A DNA stretch of 63,741 bases from an uncultured Clostridia bacterium (GTDB lineage Bacteria; Bacillota; Clostridia; Christensenellales; UBA1242). Positions 61,738 through 63,741 of the stretch are shown here, one piece after another. The number at the start of each line of letters is the position of its first letter. Position 1 is the first letter of the stretch. Made by a program: the position numbers and the translations under genes. The notes beneath the pieces are model-generated. The model did not search any database and was not told where the DNA came from. It was given only the letters and a program-made list of their open reading frames with translations. The stretch covers positions 1-63,741 of the forward strand of contig CANBBP010000006.1 in the NCBI GenBank assembly GCA_947366895.1, in the 5' to 3' direction.

Positions 61738-62499
61738 ATGTTTGATAATGGATATATATTTACAAAAGATATTAAAAGGATATTTATAAACACCTGTTTG
61801 GGTTGTATGGGGAAATGTTCTTATTGTTACTTGTCTCAAATGGGATATAGTAATCAAGCTTTACAAAAAAGAATGGTTTCATCAGACTTCATATTTAATT
61901 GTATTAAAGAAAATAAAATTGAAATAAACAAAGATACACTTATTACTTTGGGTTGTTATAGTGAGTGTTGGGATGAGAATAATAAAAAAGAAACAATTAA
62001 AATTATTAAATATTTTCTACAAAAAGGAAACCAAGTTCAATTATCCACTAAAAAACTTATAGATGTAAAAGACTTAAGTGAAATAATGCATTTAATAAAA
62101 TATAGAGGACAATTAGTTATTTTTGTTAGCATGGCTACGATTACATATCACGATAGAATAGAAAATAATACAACGCTTATTGAAGAAAGGATCAAAAATT
62201 TTAAAAATCTTAAAGAATTAGATATTCCAATTGTTCTTTATATAAAACCTGTATTAAAAGGTGTTACAATAAAAGATTTAGATTTATTTAAGTCATTTAT
62301 TATTAACTATAAAATTAAAGATGTTGTAATAGGTACCATTTTTACTTTAGAACCTTCAAAGGAAACAATTCATTTTTCTGATAAAAACAAACTTTTTTAT
62401 AACGAAGTTGATGATGAAAAGATTTTAATTAATGAATTATCTAAATTTACAAATGTTTTTACACGAAGTACTCAAGTTATGCAGTTTTATAAAAAATAA
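61738..62499 (+). CDS. radical SAM protein
   Basis: A 253-residue enzyme with the CxxxCxxC cluster motif CMGKCSYC at Cys23, Cys27 and Cys30, followed by Y, which binds the 4Fe-4S cluster and S-adenosylmethionine. The rest is a partial TIM barrel: DTLITLGCYSECWD near 65, VQLSTKK near 100 and IPIVLYIKPVLKG near 165. It resembles the small SPL-like radical SAM proteins of unknown target. TTAGGGAT precedes the ATG. Single gene. Confidence 0.85.
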   Translation: MFDNGYIFTKDIKRIFINTCLGCMGKCSYCYLSQMGYSNQALQKRMVSSDFIFNCIKENKIEINKDTLITLGCYSECWDENNKKETIKIIKYFLQKGNQVQLSTKKLIDVKDLSEIMHLIKYRGQLVIFVSMATITYHDRIENNTTLIEERIKNFKNLKELDIPIVLYIKPVLKGVTIKDLDLFKSFIINYKIKDVVIGTIFTLEPSKETIHFSDKNKLFYNEVDDEKILINELSKFTNVFTRSTQVMQFYKK

Positions 62500-62547
62500 A
62501 TTAAAAAGATTTTCCTCTTTTAAAAAATAAAATTTAAATATTTTATT

Positions 62548-63606
62548 TTACTTTAAAAAATATTTAATTACAAAATATGCAATTAATCCTATACCTGCTA
62601 AAACTAACAATGTTAAGGCAGCTATTTTTCCTTTTGATTTTGGTGCTTTGCCATGTATTTTGCCAGTAGCACCATTAATATAAAAATTATAAATTTTATT
62701 TTTATATTTATAACTACAAGACCAAACGGGTAGATATAGGTAATTATATTCTTTCTTTAAAAAATCTGTAGAACAAGTAAAATTTTCTACATAATTGTAT
62801 TTAGGTTGATATTGTGCTTTAGATTTAATATCAAATAGTACAAAGTCTTTGGTTCTTTCAAAACTTTCTTTTAAGTAAATATTAACTTCACTGCCTATCC
62901 AACCATATAGAAACTCTGGACGATAAACATAAACGTTTTGATAATCATAATTTGAAATTTTTCTTAATGTGTCAGTCGGAATATTTTTATTTGCACTATC
63001 AATAAGGTTTATATATTCATCCTCTCTAGAACCGGAAAAAAATTCTCTATGATAATGGGTTATTGGAGTAGATGAATTAGAACCACTAGAACTATAACTC
63101 CGAGTGGTATATTGAATAACTCCATAACCTGAATATGTTGAATTACAGTATAAGGAATAGATATAAGCGGGAATATATTCTCCATTTAAATCATAATTTA
63201 TAACTTTTTTCTTTAAATCTCTAGGAGCAAATTTTCTTTTTTTAAGCCATTCTTTAAAACAGTTTATTGCTTTTTCTTTATCTAATTTAAAGGGAATAAT
63301 ACCATCTGGCATATATTCTACATTTATTGTTCTTGAAAGATTGCTATCTCCGCAACAAGGGCAAGAATTTAGTTCGCTATTTATTGTCATTATATGATTT
63401 CTGCCACATGAGGCACAATGAAATTGGGCATATTTAGTTTTGCTTGATTTTATTGTGCTGTTATCATTTAATTTTTTTCTGATTAAAATTTTGTTTTCTT
63501 CAGGGATATCAATAATTGTTGAACATTTATCACATCTTAATTCTTCTGAGTTAACATCAAATTTTAGTTCACCACCACAATTTTTACATATATTATTTAT
63601 TACCAT
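62548..63606 (-). CDS. zinc-ribbon protein with C-terminal membrane helix
   Basis: A 352-residue protein with two N-terminal zinc ribbons: CKNCGGELKF with CDKC, and CASCGRNH with CPCCGD. A central beta-rich region (about 100-310) contains YMPDGIIPFKLDKEKAINCFKEWLKKRKFAP, a pattern common to TFIIB-type zinc-ribbon membrane proteins of Bacillota. One membrane helix lies near 325-347 (IAALTLLVLAGIGLIAYFVI). I start at ATG 63606 with GAGG upstream; the longer frame to 63627 begins before that site. Function unknown. Confidence 0.75.
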   Translation of the reverse strand: MVINNICKNCGGELKFDVNSEELRCDKCSTIIDIPEENKILIRKKLNDNSTIKSSKTKYAQFHCASCGRNHIMTINSELNSCPCCGDSNLSRTINVEYMPDGIIPFKLDKEKAINCFKEWLKKRKFAPRDLKKKVINYDLNGEYIPAYIYSLYCNSTYSGYGVIQYTTRSYSSSGSNSSTPITHYHREFFSGSREDEYINLIDSANKNIPTDTLRKISNYDYQNVYVYRPEFLYGWIGSEVNIYLKESFERTKDFVLFDIKSKAQYQPKYNYVENFTCSTDFLKKEYNYLYLPVWSCSYKYKNKIYNFYINGATGKIHGKAPKSKGKIAALTLLVLAGIGLIAYFVIKYFLK

Positions 63607-63681
63607 TTTTATTGCCTCTTTTACCAATAATTTATTTTATCAAAATGATTTTAAAAAATCTAGAAATTTTTTATTTTTAAC

Positions 63682-63741
63682 TTAAGCAGGACCTACACCG
63701 ACATATATAAAGCGATAGAAGGAGTAGAGAGTGGGAACATA
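63682..63741. other. partial gene or element at the window end
   Basis: The last 60 bases are less AT-rich than the rest. Both strands are open: + reads RTYTDIYKAIEGVESGNI, minus reads YVPTLYSFYRFIYVGVGPA and then a stop. One is probably a gene cut by the window edge; I cannot choose. Confidence 0.25.

Overview
The window is strongly AT-rich, single-chromosome-like bacterial DNA using the standard bacterial code (TAA, TAG and TGA all end genes). Shine-Dalgarno sites are clear, sigma-A type promoters are good and intrinsic terminators are many. Dipicolinate synthase genes (dpaA, dpaB), an EFR1-type flavodoxin/ferredoxin, a GT4 glycosyltransferase of the glycolipid-synthase kind and low-GC codon use point to an anaerobic, probably spore-forming, low-GC Bacillota (Clostridia-like, likely uncultured). 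I cannot place it lower than that. An archaeal/eukaryal-type valyl-tRNA synthetase is an unusual marker.

Layout. 1-7000: a defence-type locus, all on the + strand: PD-(D/E)XK nuclease, large SF1 helicase with an unassigned N-terminal half, two tandem overlapping C5 cytosine methyltransferases, and an HNH_2 endonuclease. 7300-8350: tRNA-Thr and a membrane-anchored XRE regulator. 8558-19368: a two-gene unit for giant surface proteins (a 1581-residue repeat lipoprotein and a 2022-residue MBG/YDG-repeat protein). 19500-22700: a ferritin-like protein, a secreted SIMPL protein and a deoxyribosyltransferase-fold protein. 22916-32768: a glycogen/maltodextrin cluster (malQ, glgB, glgA, glgP, a cytosolic GH13 enzyme). 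32865-40584: mixed housekeeping genes (CAT-like acyltransferase fold, GtrA, GT4, CrtO-like, Ogt, SDR, EFR1 ferredoxin, small ferritin-like).

41900-45930 is the most interesting stretch. A tRNA-Arg(ACG) gene is split in its anticodon loop. Its 3' half and terminator lie at the left, and its 5' half lies at the right. Between them is about 3.9 kb carrying a two-gene ATPase/TOPRIM pair that resembles the PARIS defence system (AriA/AriB), a decayed IS200 element, a complete replacement tRNA-Arg and a 155-bp cluster of hairpins.

46200-49310: a nucleotidyltransferase fused to a HAD domain that has lost its catalytic residues, a PHP phosphoesterase and a YfcE-like phosphoesterase. 49368-52054: small regulators with repeated palindromic operators and a DUF4417 gene with a premature stop. 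52138-54944: initiator tRNA-Met, dpaA, dpaB and a sugar isomerase-like protein. 54983-56135: a zeta-type toxin with a small upstream antitoxin candidate. 56415-59416: valS and rsmD. 59498-63741: a broken XRE gene, a membrane protein whose SHOCT tail is frameshifted off, tRNA-Lys, a radical SAM enzyme and a zinc-ribbon membrane protein.

The two defence loci (restriction-modification-like and PARIS-like) may work together, since PARIS in other bacteria responds to phage anti-restriction proteins; that link is inference. Several genes (7718-8314, 34040-34528, 50288-50488) have a -10 box 6-7 nt before the start codon and no Shine-Dalgarno site, suggesting leaderless mRNAs.
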